A stretch of 64,000 nt of DNA from Calocera cornea HHB12733 (GCA_001632435.1 KV423931.1:165833-229832); one strand, 5' to 3'; positions 21,271-32,204 are shown, counted from the stretch's first letter. A program made the numbers and translations. The notes: a model not told the origin generated them from the sequence alone.

Positions 21271-22491
21271 ATGGATGACCACTGCTCTGTAACTACCGAG
21301 ACTACAACCACAACCGCACGTAACAACGACGGCACCTCCTCCTACAGCACTCCTACAGCAGCACCCCATCCCCCACCCTGGCTCCCCTGCCCCCCCACCT
21401 CCTCGTCCACACCCCCACCCACTCGCTCACCCTCCCACACTCCCTCACACAAGACTCCCTCCAGAACCTATACGACCGCCTCACCCGCAAGCTCGCTCTC
21501 CCCCACCCCGCCCGCGTCGGGCCTGGGTGGGTCAAGTACGCCTGGGAGGGCGCCGTCTGGGCCCTGGACGATGATGCTGACTATGCCATCTGGGCGTGGA
21601 GGGCCGCGCCGGCTGAGCTGGAGGTGAACGGGGCTGGGAAGGCGGACGGGATGGGGGTGGTTGGAGGTGCGACGAAGCAGCCTGTCCCAACGCCAACGCT
21701 CTACGTGCGCGACCCCCGCGCGCCCCTCCCCCAGGAAGGCGAGTACCACAACCCGCTGTACTACGCCTTCGCGCCCCCCGCCTCCGACTCGCGCGCGTCC
21801 ACCCCCGCCGGCCGCGCTCGCAGCGTCCGCAGCACGCGCAGTACACCGGGGAAGAACGGCAAGAACGGGGCGAAGAACGGCAAGGGCGCGGCGAGCTTGA
21901 ATGCGGCTGACGGAGGGGAGGGGGTGCCGGAGTATCGCAAGAGGTTCGAGGAGTTTCATGCGGAGAACGGGGTGCGCACCGTCGTTGGCAGTATCGGGCC
22001 CGTATCGAACGGTACGTTCTTGCCCCTTCCCCCTCTCCCAACCGCTTGCTTGTGTGTATGCGGCTAACGCCCGTCCTCGCAGTGCGCATGCTCCTGAAAA
22101 AAGGCTACCGGCACGTCTACCTCTCCCGCTCCTTCGCCCGCGCGCACGGGTTCATCCCCCGCTCGACGACGCCGGGGAAATTCGGCTACTCGGGCCTGGT
22201 CTCGCTCGGCTCGTGGCCCATCACGCTGGGGTCACGCACCGTCTCGTGCCCCGTGTACCTCAGCGAGGAGGCGCACTTCGATGTCGTCCTCGGGAGGAGC
22301 TTCTGGGAGAAGAGGGGGATCAGGATCGAGCCGGCGGATGTGACGGCGGTGTGGTGCGCGGACTCGGGCGAGAAGGTCGAGTGCGATGTCGTTGTTGTGA
22401 GGTGCGTTGCTTTGCTGCCTTTCGCCGCGGTGCAATAGAGTGCTGACGGCAGTGCAGGGACGGCAGAGGCGAGATCGTCACCGTCACCTAG
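21271..22491 (+). CDS. Conserved fungal protein with retropepsin-like C-terminal domain
   Basis: Model join(21271..21288, 21348..22011, 22083..22401, 22458..22491), 344 residues. The N-terminal half has a structured segment (NLYDRLTRKLALPHPA, then GWVKYAWEGAVWALDDDADY) and a Lys/Gly/Asn-rich linker. The C-terminal 115 residues read like a retropepsin fold: an LxxxGYRHVYLSRSFARAHGF strand-helix start, a GYSGLV strand, and FDVVLGRSFWEKRG near residue 294, which matches the FDVILGxxWL core of Ty3-type proteases. Where those enzymes have the catalytic Asp-Ser/Thr-Gly, this protein has Lys-Lys-Gly (233-235). From memory, relatives ending in DGRGEIVTVT occur widely in fungi as single-copy genes, so it looks like a domesticated or inactive protease fold. 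The first short exon (MDDHCS) is the weakest part of the model. Confidence 0.7.
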
Positions 22492-23710
22492 CCACCGAGG
22501 GCGCATTTCCAAGGACTCTGCAGCAGTACGAGCCAGTGTATCAACTCTATCAATCAAGTCTCGCATGTATACAGCATCATCTAATGCAACGTCTTCCTTC
22601 ATTGACGTTACAGGCGCGGTCCGTCGCTGTTATGCGCGGTTTTGTTGACTTCCATAGGCGGGCGAACCGAGGCGGCATAGGCCGCGTATCCGTGCATACA
22701 GTATGCGACCGCGTTCTTCAGGTGCGGGGTTCAACGCCGCTCGGCAGCTGCCATAACGGATAGTGCTGCACGGGAGGAGGATAGCCATGGAGAAGCCGAG
22801 TTGTCGCAGCGAACTCCAGGATTTCCCTCGTCGGCCCACTCCGCGAACCCCGCCGCGTTAAACCGCCGCATGGCCACACCCGGTGCAGCATGGACCTCAA
22901 TCAACGCGCATATATGCGCTACGCGCAACAACCCCCCGTCCACTGGACGTCGCCAGAACGTCCACCTGCCGCGCCCGCTGCTGCACGAAGACGCTGCGCG
23001 TTTCCGCCCGCTTCGCGGAGATTTCCCCGCGGAAACGCGCTATCGGGGCCTTTGGGACTCATTCGGACGACTCCGGTTGCGCGAAGACGCCCTCGATGCT
23101 CATCGTCTGTTTTTGGGCGATGCCAAATCGCAACCGAACAGTGCCAACGGCAACCGAAGGTGGTAATGAATTTGTACCCCAGCTTCGCCAGCTGAGCATG
23201 CGCTTTGGTCAGAAGCGCCGTACATATATGCGGGTGACGATGGACTGGATAAAGAGGGCGACGATTGATTCCGAGACGTTCGCGCGAGCTTGAGCTTGTC
23301 CGACAAAGGGCGCAGCGAACCTGGGCCACGGTCCCGGTGCAGAACACCATCAAACCCAACGACCCGGACCCCGCCAGCGATCAGGATTTGCGCCATTTAT
23401 ATCCGTTTACCGCGATGTGAGAAGCATACACCTTGCAGAGTGATACGGTTTTCGCGCCGCATGCGGGCCGGCGCCGGGCATCAGAACGACGCACGAACCC
23501 TTGCTTCTGCTTCCCAGAAGGGGAACGCACCTGGCTATCTTGGGAAGCGCCGCACGCACACCGTTACAGTACACCGTTTCTCATGGCTCCCACCAGCGAC
23601 TTCGACTTCCTGCGCTTGTTTTTGCTAGAAATACTGGGTTTCACACGCCTGGGCGATGGGGCGCGCAACGTCGTCGTCCATTCCCACCCTCGTTTGTTGT
23701 TGTACATAGG
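22492..23710. other. Intergenic, 1.2 kb
   Basis: No complete gene found. A 12-base perfect inverted repeat, GCGCGTTTCCGC at 22996-23007 and its complement at 23029-23040, could form a hairpin with a 21-base loop. Short frames on the minus strand between 23100 and 23290 look protein-like in pieces (SIVALFIQSIVTRIYV) but are broken by stops, suggesting an eroded membrane-protein gene. Confidence 0.35.
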
Positions 23711-24901
23711 ATGGCTGACCCGCTCCCTTTGGATGTTGCGACCCTCGCGGGCTTGTTTTGCAGTGCGCTGCTCTATGGTACGTGCATACTCTCACTGGAT
23801 TACTGTAGCCAGGGCTAATCGGCCATTCTAGGCGTGTTTCTAGTACTCTTGGTCATTGCCTTCTACGTACTCATTCACAAGAGGAAGACACACCGACCAA
23901 ACTATGTCCTCATAGCCGGAGCGTGCGGGATGGTCATCTTCAGCACCTTGACTCTGGCTTTCACCTATGCGCGAGCGCAGAAGGGCTTCATAACCCTGCG
24001 GGACGCCGACGGTGGGCCAGTGGCATACTTTGGGGCTATGTCCAGCACGGAGGAAGTCCTACGAACCGCGTTCATATGCGCGTATCTCGTACTGGCAGAT
24101 GCCATTCTGGTAAGCAGTGGGCGGGGAGTTTTCAAGACCGTGGCTTACGTGTCATTACTAGATCTACCGGTGCTGGGTGGTATGGAGTGAGAACTACTGG
24201 ATTGTCGCGTTTCCTTTCCTGCTTTGGATTGGCAGCATCGGTGCGTGAGCGGTATTTCCCTGTAGCAGCGATGCTCATACCTGCTCAGTGGTCGACTCCA
24301 TCATGATCGCAACGATGGCAAGAATGGACTCGACGATCTCCATATTTGTGATCAACCTCGGCAAGTGGATCACCGCCGTCCTCAGTTTCACACTTGCCCA
24401 AAACATCATCGTAACCGCCTTGATCGTATACCGGATTTGGGTCGTCAACACTTCAACCGGCCGCTCATCCACATCCACCCTGCGACCGATCATCGCCGTT
24501 TTACTCGAGTCCGGGTGCCTGTATGTGACGACGTTGTTCGTCTTCCTTGTCACGTACCTGGCTTCGTCGAATGCCCAGTTCATAATGGTCGACATCGTGA
24601 GTGCCCTTCGGCCGATGCCAGTGTGAGCGCATTTTGAAGATTGAACCAGTTGAACCCAATGATCGGCATCGCCTTCACAATCCTCATCGTTCGCGTTGGA
24701 ATGGGGGTGACACGCTCGCAAATGGAGTCGACGTACTACCGGTCTCAAGTAAACGGCTCTCACCCAATGGCACCTATCGCCATCTCCGTTAACCGGAAGA
24801 TCCAGCAGGACGATCAGATGGTGGAAGAGGGCGACTCTGGGTACAAAATTCGAAAAGGAGGGAGCGATGCGGATCTGGTAGACGCTGCAGAGTCGGTCTG
24901 A
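23711..24901 (+). CDS. Seven-transmembrane protein, paralog C
   Basis: Model join(23711..23777, 23832..24109, 24162..24240, 24289..24596, 24650..24901), 327 residues. Same architecture as paralogs A and B: start MADPLPLDVATLAGLF, seven helices, the DAIL-IYRCWVVWS element in helix 3, RMDSTISIFVINLGKW before helix 5, and NPMIGIAFTILIVRV in helix 7. The intron after DAIL, the 79-nt exon and its two phases are identical in A, B and C. C has one extra intron near the 5' end and has lost the RSTESAEGIFAPS consensus, so it is the more diverged member. Unknown function; it sits alone on the plus strand. Confidence 0.85.
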
Positions 24902-25089
24902 AAAAAAAAAGCAACGCTCTTCATTTGACGGATAGATACGCAGAATCTTATGCAAGAATGGCGTTATAGCAGCGACAGAGAGCGACGCATATCGTTAGTG
25001 GACACGATGCAACCAGAATAGATTAATAGTCCAATCTGAAGCAGCCGATATAACCAAGCCTAACATAGCCTTTTTATGTGACAGGCCAC

Positions 25090-26779
25090 CTAATGACCGT
25101 TGCAGAAGTTGAACAGCTCCGTGCCATTGGTGCCGACCAGGCTCTCAAGGTACGCGTGGAACGTGTTGTAGTCAACCAAGTCGAGCGTGCCCATGGGGGT
25201 GGAGGTCTGCATGGGCTGGCCACCAATGAGGACACGGACGAAGTAGGAACCGGACTTAGAGTAGAGCTCGAAAACGACCTCGGTACCCATACCGGGCCAG
25301 TAGCCGTTGGCGATCTGGAGGGCACCCATGAGAGGAGCGACGGAGCCGTCGTGGGCAATGTTGTGCCGATATATGTCCTGATTGGTGCCAGCAACCTTGC
25401 CCTCAAGGTGAGCCTTGAGCTCGAGGATCCAGGCACCGTAGTGGGTAGCAGAATAAAGGGTGGAGTTCTGCGCAAGACGGAAGTTATACGCGTACTCCCA
25501 GTTGCCGAGACGGTAGACGGTGTTGGCGAGCTCCTGGTCAACGCAAACATCGGTGTTGTTGACGTTGCACGGCAGAGGGAAGCCGTGGCACTGCTTGGCA
25601 GAGAGGTTGTCGTAGTAGTGATCGAAAGAGACGTGCCATCCGCCAGTGTCGTTGCGGGGAATGCCGGAGACGGCATCGAGCTTATCGTAAACGGGAGCGG
25701 CGAGCTGGAGATGCTGAGCCCAGGTGGTGTTGGCAGCCTGGTACTGGGCGTTCACAGCATTGGCGCCCGAGCACGAGAACGCCGGCTCAAGGGAGTCGAA
25801 AGACGACGACTGGATAAGGACCTGGTAGTCGGTCAAGTCGGGGTACATTGCCTTGATCAGACCACCGGCGACTTGGGACGTGATAACGTTGTTGGTCACG
25901 CGGTAGTGCATGCGGCTGGGGTCGAGCTCCTTAGGGAGGAAGCCGAGCTGGTCCTTGTACACGGATGCAAGATCGAAACCATGGGTCCAAGAGTCGGCAA
26001 TACCATCGGCGCTGATTTGACTGTGCACCATCGCCATTGGGATCAGCATATGCTTGCACACACTGCAAGATCGAAACGTACGGGAACTGACAGTTAGAGC
26101 CGTTGAAACCCTGAATAGTGGTGAACGGGTTACTGGGCGAGGTGAACGCGTTCCACTGTATGTCTGAGATCAGTATTGCCAGGAAATTAGCATACAAGGC
26201 AAGGGGCGTACTTGGATAGGAATCACGTCAGACCCAGGCCCGGTGGAATTCTTGCCGTAGGCTGAACAAGGCAAGTCAGAAATAAGATATTGAGTCAAAA
26301 CTAAACACGCACTGAGGGGGCCCTCGCCATCGCAGTTCCACAGGATGTTCTCCGCACCATTGGGGAAGATGTTGGACCTATGACGTGAATGAGACATTGC
26401 ACTGACACGCAGCTTCTAAGAACTCACGCATAAGGAGTGCGCTTGTGGTGACGGTGGATAAGCTCGACATACTCCAGCTTGTAGCTCAAGTCGACGGTCT
26501 TGTACTCCTTCGTACGAACATGGGGCATGTTGCACCAATTGTAGGTCCTACATGATTCTGTTAGAAGAGCACGTAATGCATAAGACAAGGTGCGTACCCG
26601 TACTCCGCATCAGGAGTGACCGACGAGTTGAAGATGCCCGGAGCGCCAGTGCCGTTGATCGCGAACGTCAGATCATCGAGGGTGCTGTTGAGGGGCGGGT
26701 AGTGCACAACGCTGGGGAATGCAGCCAAGGCAGAGCCAGCGACGCTGACAGCGAGGACGAGATTGGAAAGGATGGGCAT
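25090..26779 (-). CDS. Secreted histidine acid phosphatase (branch 2)
   Basis: Model complement(join(25090..26020, 26082..26155, 26212..26261, 26313..26377, 26428..26547, 26598..26779)), 473 residues with a signal peptide (SNLVLAVSVAGSALAA). The histidine-phosphatase core is present: residues 92-99, H-R-H-H-K-R-T-P, fill the place of the RHGxRxP box with the nucleophilic His94, and IAHDG (His387-Asp388) is the proton-donor HD motif. The second position of the box is His instead of the usual Gly. About ten NxS/T sites fit extracellular glycosylation. Such enzymes release phosphate from phosphomonoesters, including inositol phosphates in some members; which substrate applies here is open. The start at 26779 is preferred over an upstream Met because it begins the signal peptide. 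A decayed copy follows at 27505-28105. Confidence 0.9.
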
Positions 26780-27504
26780 TGTCGCGATGACGTCTAACAC
26801 CTCTGGAGGAAAGAGTGCGAGCTGGAACTGGGACGTAAGGACCGCTCGAAGAGAAGTCAAGAGCGTCCACATGGGTTCCACTATATACCCTTCGCTGCTG
26901 GTTCAATTTCACGAGAGGTGAGACTTCATTCCTTCGGCACAAAATCTGATTAGACTGCGTAGACCGCAAACGTGCTGGTATGCTGTCTGTGAGCCATGTT
27001 GAGCGCTTGAATGGGCGGACACTAGGACGGTGTCATACGCTGATCGGAGTGCGGAAAGGCGGCCTGTTCCCGATGACGAGACAAGTGCACGCTTGGCAAT
27101 CCAGGAACGTGGTGGGTGCCGCACGCGCTATAACCGGATGCCCGAAAAGGAATTGCGAGACGAAGGTGTGTTGTTGTTGTCGAGTTGTCTGCACAGTGTC
27201 AGCAGCGACATTACTGCTGGAATGTTGTGACCAATCGGGAAGGTAGGGATCGTGCACGTTTGCTCCCAGACCACGTGCCCGTCGGTACCGGTCTTCTTCC
27301 TCTCTTCTGTATCCCGCGCACACGACCGTCAAAACTTCTATTCCGGCGAGACAGACGGTCTCGATCAGTCGGTCCGTCTAGAGCTGAGCCAGACATTCAT
27401 ATAAATTATGCATCCTGATCTAAGCATCCCCGATTGATCGGACCACAGGAGGCCTGCAGTTTTTGCGATGGCCGCCTACAGTATCTACAACATCGGAGCT
27501 GCTC
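26780..27504. other. Intergenic between acid phosphatase and its pseudogene
   Basis: Promoter of the phosphatase; the rest (27000-27500) has no coding signal. It may contain eroded 3' flank from the duplicated copy. Confidence 0.5.
26881..26888 (-). promoter_or_regulatory. TATA-like box of the acid phosphatase gene
   Basis: GTATATAG on the minus strand, about 105 bases upstream of the ATG at 26779. Sequence match only. Confidence 0.4.
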
Positions 27505-28105
27505 TAAAGCCCGCTGCAACAGTTGAAAAGTTCGGTCCCGTTCGTCCCAACGAGAGTCTCTAGGTATGAATGTAAAATGATATGTCAAAGGTGCGCATCG
27601 GAGTCCAGGTCACTCACTCTTGACTGGCCACCGAGCAGAAGACGGATGCACCATGTGGCCGCTTCGAGTAAAGCTCAAACACTATCTCGGCACCATCCCA
27701 GGCCAGAAACGGTTCCCAAGCTGGAGAAAACGGTTCCCAAGCTGGACAGTGCCCATGACTGGGGAAACAGGGCTGTCGTGAGCGATATTGTGGGTGTAGA
27801 TGTCCTATGTAGAGATTGGCCTTCAACTCGGGCAAGTGTGCATCCATGTGGGTACTGGAGCAGGGGACAGAGGTCTCGGCAAGGCGCAGTTGCCGAAACA
27901 ATCAATGGTGCTGGCGAGATCCTGGTCCATGTACGTTTCGGTGTTGTTGACGTTGCAGGGAAGGAAGTATCCATGTCATTGTTTTGCGGAGAGATTGTTG
28001 AAGCAGTGGTCGAACGACACATGCAAACCGCCAGTGTCGTTGGGAGAGATGGCGGGCATGGCGTCAAGTTTGTCGTAGACAGAAGCAGCAAGCTGTAGAT
28101 GGGTA
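27505..28105 (-). pseudogene. Decayed copy of the histidine acid phosphatase
   Basis: Reading the minus strand from about 28105, recognisable blocks follow the order of the neighbouring gene: YDKLDAMPAISPNDTGG, HVSFDHCFNNLSAKQ, PCNVNNTETYMDQDLAS, then LKANLYIG, EIVFELYSKR and finally SLVGTNGTELFNCCSG. A TGA at 27978-27976 replaces the codon for the Cys that follows SAKQ. Several frameshifts and deletions separate the blocks, the N-terminal half with the RHxxRxP box is missing, and the HD motif region is scrambled. A 21-22-base unit ending GGTTCCCAAGCTGGA is duplicated near 27710-27752. The copy cannot make an enzyme. It is the product of a local tandem duplication that died. Confidence 0.88.
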
Positions 28106-28163
28106 GTTGACTGTCCGTGTCATCATTGCTCTAGTCCCGACATACAGACTCGGAATTGAGCCG

Positions 28164-29484
28164 TCAGAAGGTCGGGTTGGGCCAACAGCCGTCCCATCTT
28201 GTCAACTCGGCCCTGTCGCTCGTGACCTCTCCCCATTGTGCGCCACCTTCTCTCTTCCACTTCACTGGTTCCCCAACTCCTAAGCAAAGATTCACCTCCT
28301 TCAGAGCTTTACAGCCATTCCCGAGCTCCTGTACTTCCTCTGCATAGTTTCTTTCTCGATGATGCAGGTGGCAGTTGATGAGCAAGATGCACAGCGAATG
28401 CAGATTGTTCAGGTTGGAGAGTGCGGATAATATGGATGGGGACGTGAGTGTCTTCATAAGCTGTGGACAGAGGAATCAGAGGGATATCGGCAGAAATAGA
28501 GAGAGCAACGAACGTCCTGAGCAGGATGCAATAGTACCGTGAGCCGAAGCTCTTCCAAAGCTCGCAGATTCTCCCCGATCCATATGAGGACCTCGGGGCG
28601 AAGGGCAAGATATGCCAAGTTGATGACCTTCAATACGCCCGCATGTGGACGCGAGAGTAACATGACTTCGTCGGGATGTATGAGGAAGCCCTTGATATTA
28701 AGCCGCTCGATGCGACGCTCTCCTAGCAACCGATCGGCAACCCAAACTGGTGCTTGAAGCGCCTTGAGCTTGGGAAGTGCGTCCCTCTCTTGACCTAGTA
28801 TGGCCAGCCTCGTGCATGCGTTAGTGTACAGTTCGTGTCCGGAACCTCGGAGCATGTGCAAGCTGAGCTCTTCGAGCGATGTTTGCTGGCGAAGGAACTC
28901 GATAGGATGAGCTGCTGGCAGGCGCAGCTTGCAGCTCTTTAGGTGTAGGTTCGACCGCTCCAGGTTACGCAGATCCCAGAGCTCTGGCAGGTCATACGGG
29001 ATGGATTTGCGCTCCTCGGTCGATATCCCGAGTTGCTGCAAGCTGCTCATCTTCCTGATCGTCCTCCATACGAGTCGAAGCCACGCAGCTGGCAAGAGAC
29101 CAAAGGAATCGAGTAGCTCATCCGCTTCGCATACATTCAAGCGCACTCGCTTGACGACTCGTGCGAGTTCTGGCTTGCGCTGCAGTGCCAGGAAGGCATA
29201 GAGTGTCTGTCGCGGATTCAGAGATGGCAGAAGACGGAAGAGCGACGACTGGGCGGGCTGAGTGAAGGCTGGGGAGACAACCGCCAAAGATGCGAGGGAT
29301 GCGCAGTTCGGGAGCTGGGACGCAATCGAGGCGAGAACATCGTAAGGCAGAGCATCGAGCCTTAAGGGGTGGATATCCTGACTATCCGAATGTTAACATT
29401 TGGGTGTCTGGGCACGTCTAATATTACTCACCGAGTTCGGTCGTAACCCTCATCACCTAAACGTGTAACAGCGAGCTCATGCAT
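28164..29484 (-). CDS. F-box / leucine-rich-repeat-like protein
   Basis: Model complement(join(28164..28460, 28538..29381, 29432..29484)), 397 residues. Residues about 25-65 (LDALPYDVLASIASQLPNC, then SLASLAVVSPAF) form a typical fungal F-box. The remaining 330 residues alternate short hydrophobic strands with helices in irregular LRR style (LKALQAPVW, IERLNIKGF, LKVINLAYLAL, LEELRLT, LKEVNLCLG). F-box proteins bind Skp1 and present substrates to an SCF ubiquitin ligase; the LRR part would choose the substrate. Basidiomycete genomes carry many fast-evolving members of this type, and the target here is unknown. The start is the first ATG in frame with a short exon that splices at CG/GTGAGT. 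Confidence 0.75.
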
Positions 29485-30010
29485 CCTGTCTCAGTCCGAG
29501 GTGTAGCGACAAGGCAAAGAGATTCAAGATATCGTTCGCTTGCTGGTCAACTGCAAATGTCATTGATATGCTCCTGTAAACATTGGCCTTATATCCCGGC
29601 GAGATCGGTTATCATCCAGAGCCATTCCGATACGCCTCCGCGTCAGCTTCAATGACGTCGCTCTGCCAGCGCGCATGTCGTCCGCGGACAATACGAGGAC
29701 AATCATTGATGAAAGATCGTCACTCCTTTCCACAACACCCCCCTTCCTCGTTCGGTTTGGGACATCGGGCGGATAATGATTGGAGTCGAGGAAGGGATGA
29801 AGGAGCAGCGTACAGGGTGGGAACAAGTTATAAGAGTTGTGTTACGAGGAATGCGGGGTGCTCGCAAAGGATTGGTTGCGGGCGGTCCCGTTCTTCCAAA
29901 GTCTTCCTTAGGGCGCAGATTTACAACGCATACACACATGATGGGAGAACACGGCGATTATAAAGATACATGATTGCTTTAATGATTAACAAGCAAGAAG
30001 GAATTAACAC
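29485..30010. other. Intergenic, 526 bp
   Basis: Upstream of the F-box gene. Short frames only; nothing recognised. Confidence 0.5.
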
Positions 30011-30520
30011 TTAAGCTTTGTATCCAGTACAAGGTGCTTGCCCGCAACCAAGATCACCAATATGGCGACTGGCAACAACTTCGACATCTCCCCACGAGGT
30101 GGTTATGACCATAAGCCTAGGTCTAAACGACGTCCCATGCAAGCGGATGAGTTCGAATTGCTTCTCATGCCCAGCTTCGCAGCCACATTCAGCACAAACC
30201 TCTCGTACCTCGGTCGTAACATCCTCTCCGGCAGACAAAGTAAAGAGCCCAGGGATACTTGAGCTGTCATACGGCTCGGCATTCCATAAACCTGATGTCT
30301 CCCAGGAGCCCCGGCGGCTGTCCAAAATGTGGACGATCCTACTCTTCCCGTCATTGTTGTCAGAGCCAGTGCTTCCTCCGGATAGGACATATTTTGCCAC
30401 AGCTAGACACCGGAACTGAGAATCCAGAGCAGACTGACCGCAAGGCTTTCGTCGTCGCTACAGCCGCGACGGGTCCGGAGTGAATTCCACAGAATGTCGT
30501 CATCAAACTCGATGAGCGAC
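30011..30520 (-). pseudogene. Possible gene remnant, no start codon
   Basis: A minus-strand frame (30011 to about 30440) reads FRCLAVAKYVLSGGSTGSD, then SRIVHILDSRRGSWE, and ends with a Cys-rich CAECGCEAGH segment and a basic/glycine tail. It looks like real protein but has no ATG. The stretches before it that also look coding (IHSGPVAAVATTKALR, DDDILWNSLRTRR) lie in other frames, and the only splice pair between them would make a 23-base intron, which is too short. Either a frameshifted relic, or a gene whose true exons I could not place. Not recognised. Confidence 0.3.
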
Positions 30521-30756
30521 CGTCCGAGCACAACCTAGCCTTCAGACATTGACAGCTGTCGTTGGAAAATAAAAAGAAAAGGCCAATTAATCGGACGCAG
30601 AGATGAACTGTCGCGATATGAGTCACGGGAGAGAGCAAACCGAGGCGCGTCTCAGGGCGCGGCTCGCTCCCAGTCCTCCTAGTACCCAGCACGCGACCGC
30701 GATCCAACGACGACAACACCACTTTCTCTCTTTTCTCGATACCTGGCTGCCGCGAA

Positions 30757-31229
30757 ATGAGCGAGCTTAACATCGAGGAGTTCCATGCTCGCGTGTACGA
30801 GGTCATACGCATGATACCACACGGGCATGTAACCACTTACGGTGAGCCGTTCCTACCCACCCACTTCCGCACTCGGAGTCCTCATTTGTCTGCGCAGGGC
30901 ATATCGCAAAGCTCATAGGGATGCCGCGGCATTCACGGCATGTTGGGCAAGGTATGCGTAAGACACCGCCATGCTATGGGCACATCACTGATGCCCAAGA
31001 GTTAGCGCTGAAGTGGCTGCCGGAGGGCTCGGATATACCCTGGCACCGCGTAATATCCTCATCGGGCCAGATCTCCTCAAGAGGACCGGGCACAGATGGT
31101 GCTCAACGACAGAGGGAATGGCTTGAGGCGGAGGGTGTAGATGTGACAGTCGGCGTAGGCGGCGGGACGGGAAGGGTGAGCTTCCGGGAATATGGGTGGT
31201 TCCCCGACGAGGTTGAGTTCGAGGATTGA
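30757..31229 (+). CDS. atl1: Alkyltransferase-like DNA repair protein (ATL)
   Basis: Model join(30757..30841, 30898..30951, 31000..31229), 122 residues. The fold is the DNA-binding domain of O6-alkylguanine alkyltransferase: VYEVIRMIPHGHVTTYGHIAK helix-turn-helix region, RHVGQ, and the active-site loop, which here reads IPWHRVI. True alkyltransferases have PCHRV; tryptophan in place of the reactive cysteine defines the ATL proteins, as in fission yeast Atl1. They bind O6-alkylguanine without repairing it and hand the lesion to nucleotide excision repair. The length is close to the 108 residues of Atl1. The last intron could end two bases earlier or later, which would change only one or two residues before ALKWLPEG. 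Confidence 0.92.
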
Positions 31230-31407
31230 TGTCCTTTCTTACTGCATATACCATCTGCATTGCGTCCCGTGATATCCCACTGCACTTGTCGCAACGCTGT
31301 CCACAGCGACTTGGAATATGTGCACATGAACAACCATATCATAGATTGAAACATGGTAATCGTCGACGATGACAAAACACAGCAAGCCTCTACAACGCAA
31401 CCATCCC

Positions 31408-31994
31408 TCATACGACAGTGCCCGCGTTGGAAGCGATACGCGGCCAAAGGTCAGCCTATTTTCAATGTCAGTATGCAATGCTGGAAGGAGATGACGTAGC
31501 GGGACGCACGCATTCTTTTGCCACAGGGCCGGTGATGGCAGACCCCTTCATCTCGCCCTTCGGGTTGACGATCACACCTGCGTTGTCCTCGAAGTAGAGG
31601 AAGACACCATCTCTCCGCCTCCATGCCTTGCGCTGACGGATGATGATGGCCTGCATGGCTGTAGCGCAACAGGAGTCAGTACATCACCCTCCAGCCCATG
31701 TATTAGGCACACGCACTCTTCTTCCTCAGCTCTGGCTTGCCCTTCTTCACGGACGCAACCACCATGTCGCCAACACCGGCATCGGGCAGCCTGTTCAGGC
31801 GGGCACCGAATCCATAAGGCTCGATGATGAAGAGGGTCTTGGCGCCGCTGTTGTCGGCGCAGTTGAGGACGGCACCGACGGGGAGACCGAGGGTCAGGCG
31901 GAACTTGTTACCCGAGGAAGCGCCGGCTGTGAACAACGTCTATGAGCATGATATCCAGCAAACCAATGCGAGAAGTATGCGTACTCTTGGACAT
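31408..31994 (-). CDS. RPL23: 60S ribosomal protein uL14 (L23)
   Basis: Model complement(join(31408..31455, 31510..31658, 31717..31926, 31985..31994)), 138 residues, within one or two residues of family length. Hallmarks: [99 protein letters not shown] and the invariant ending [15 protein letters not shown]. It sits at the interface between the ribosomal subunits on the 60S side. The first exon holds only ten bases (ATG plus two codons and one base), a common arrangement in fungal ribosomal genes. It is divergent from QNG1, with 261 bases between the two start codons. Confidence 0.97.
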
Positions 31995-32204
31995 TGTTGA
32001 TCTTGCAGATGAGCGTACGGTGAGCTGCCGCGAAAGGGTAGCGAGGTCGAAGGGTCGAAATGTGCGGCTTGGTACTGTACAGTCACAGCCACTGGGCAGC
32101 ACCGCGTCAGGGTCCGCGCTTCGTCCCTTTGACTCAGCCAATCAAGCTTACCGCCACTCCGGTCCCTCGCCACATCAACTTCTACATTTCACTTCTACTA
32201 CTTC

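Noticed and set aside
24275..24955. 226-codon minus-strand frame
   Set aside because: Antisense of the seven-helix paralog C.
25078..26097. 339-codon plus-strand open frame
   Set aside because: It is the exact antisense shadow of the acid phosphatase last exon; GC-rich third positions keep the reverse frame free of stops. No protein-like motif.
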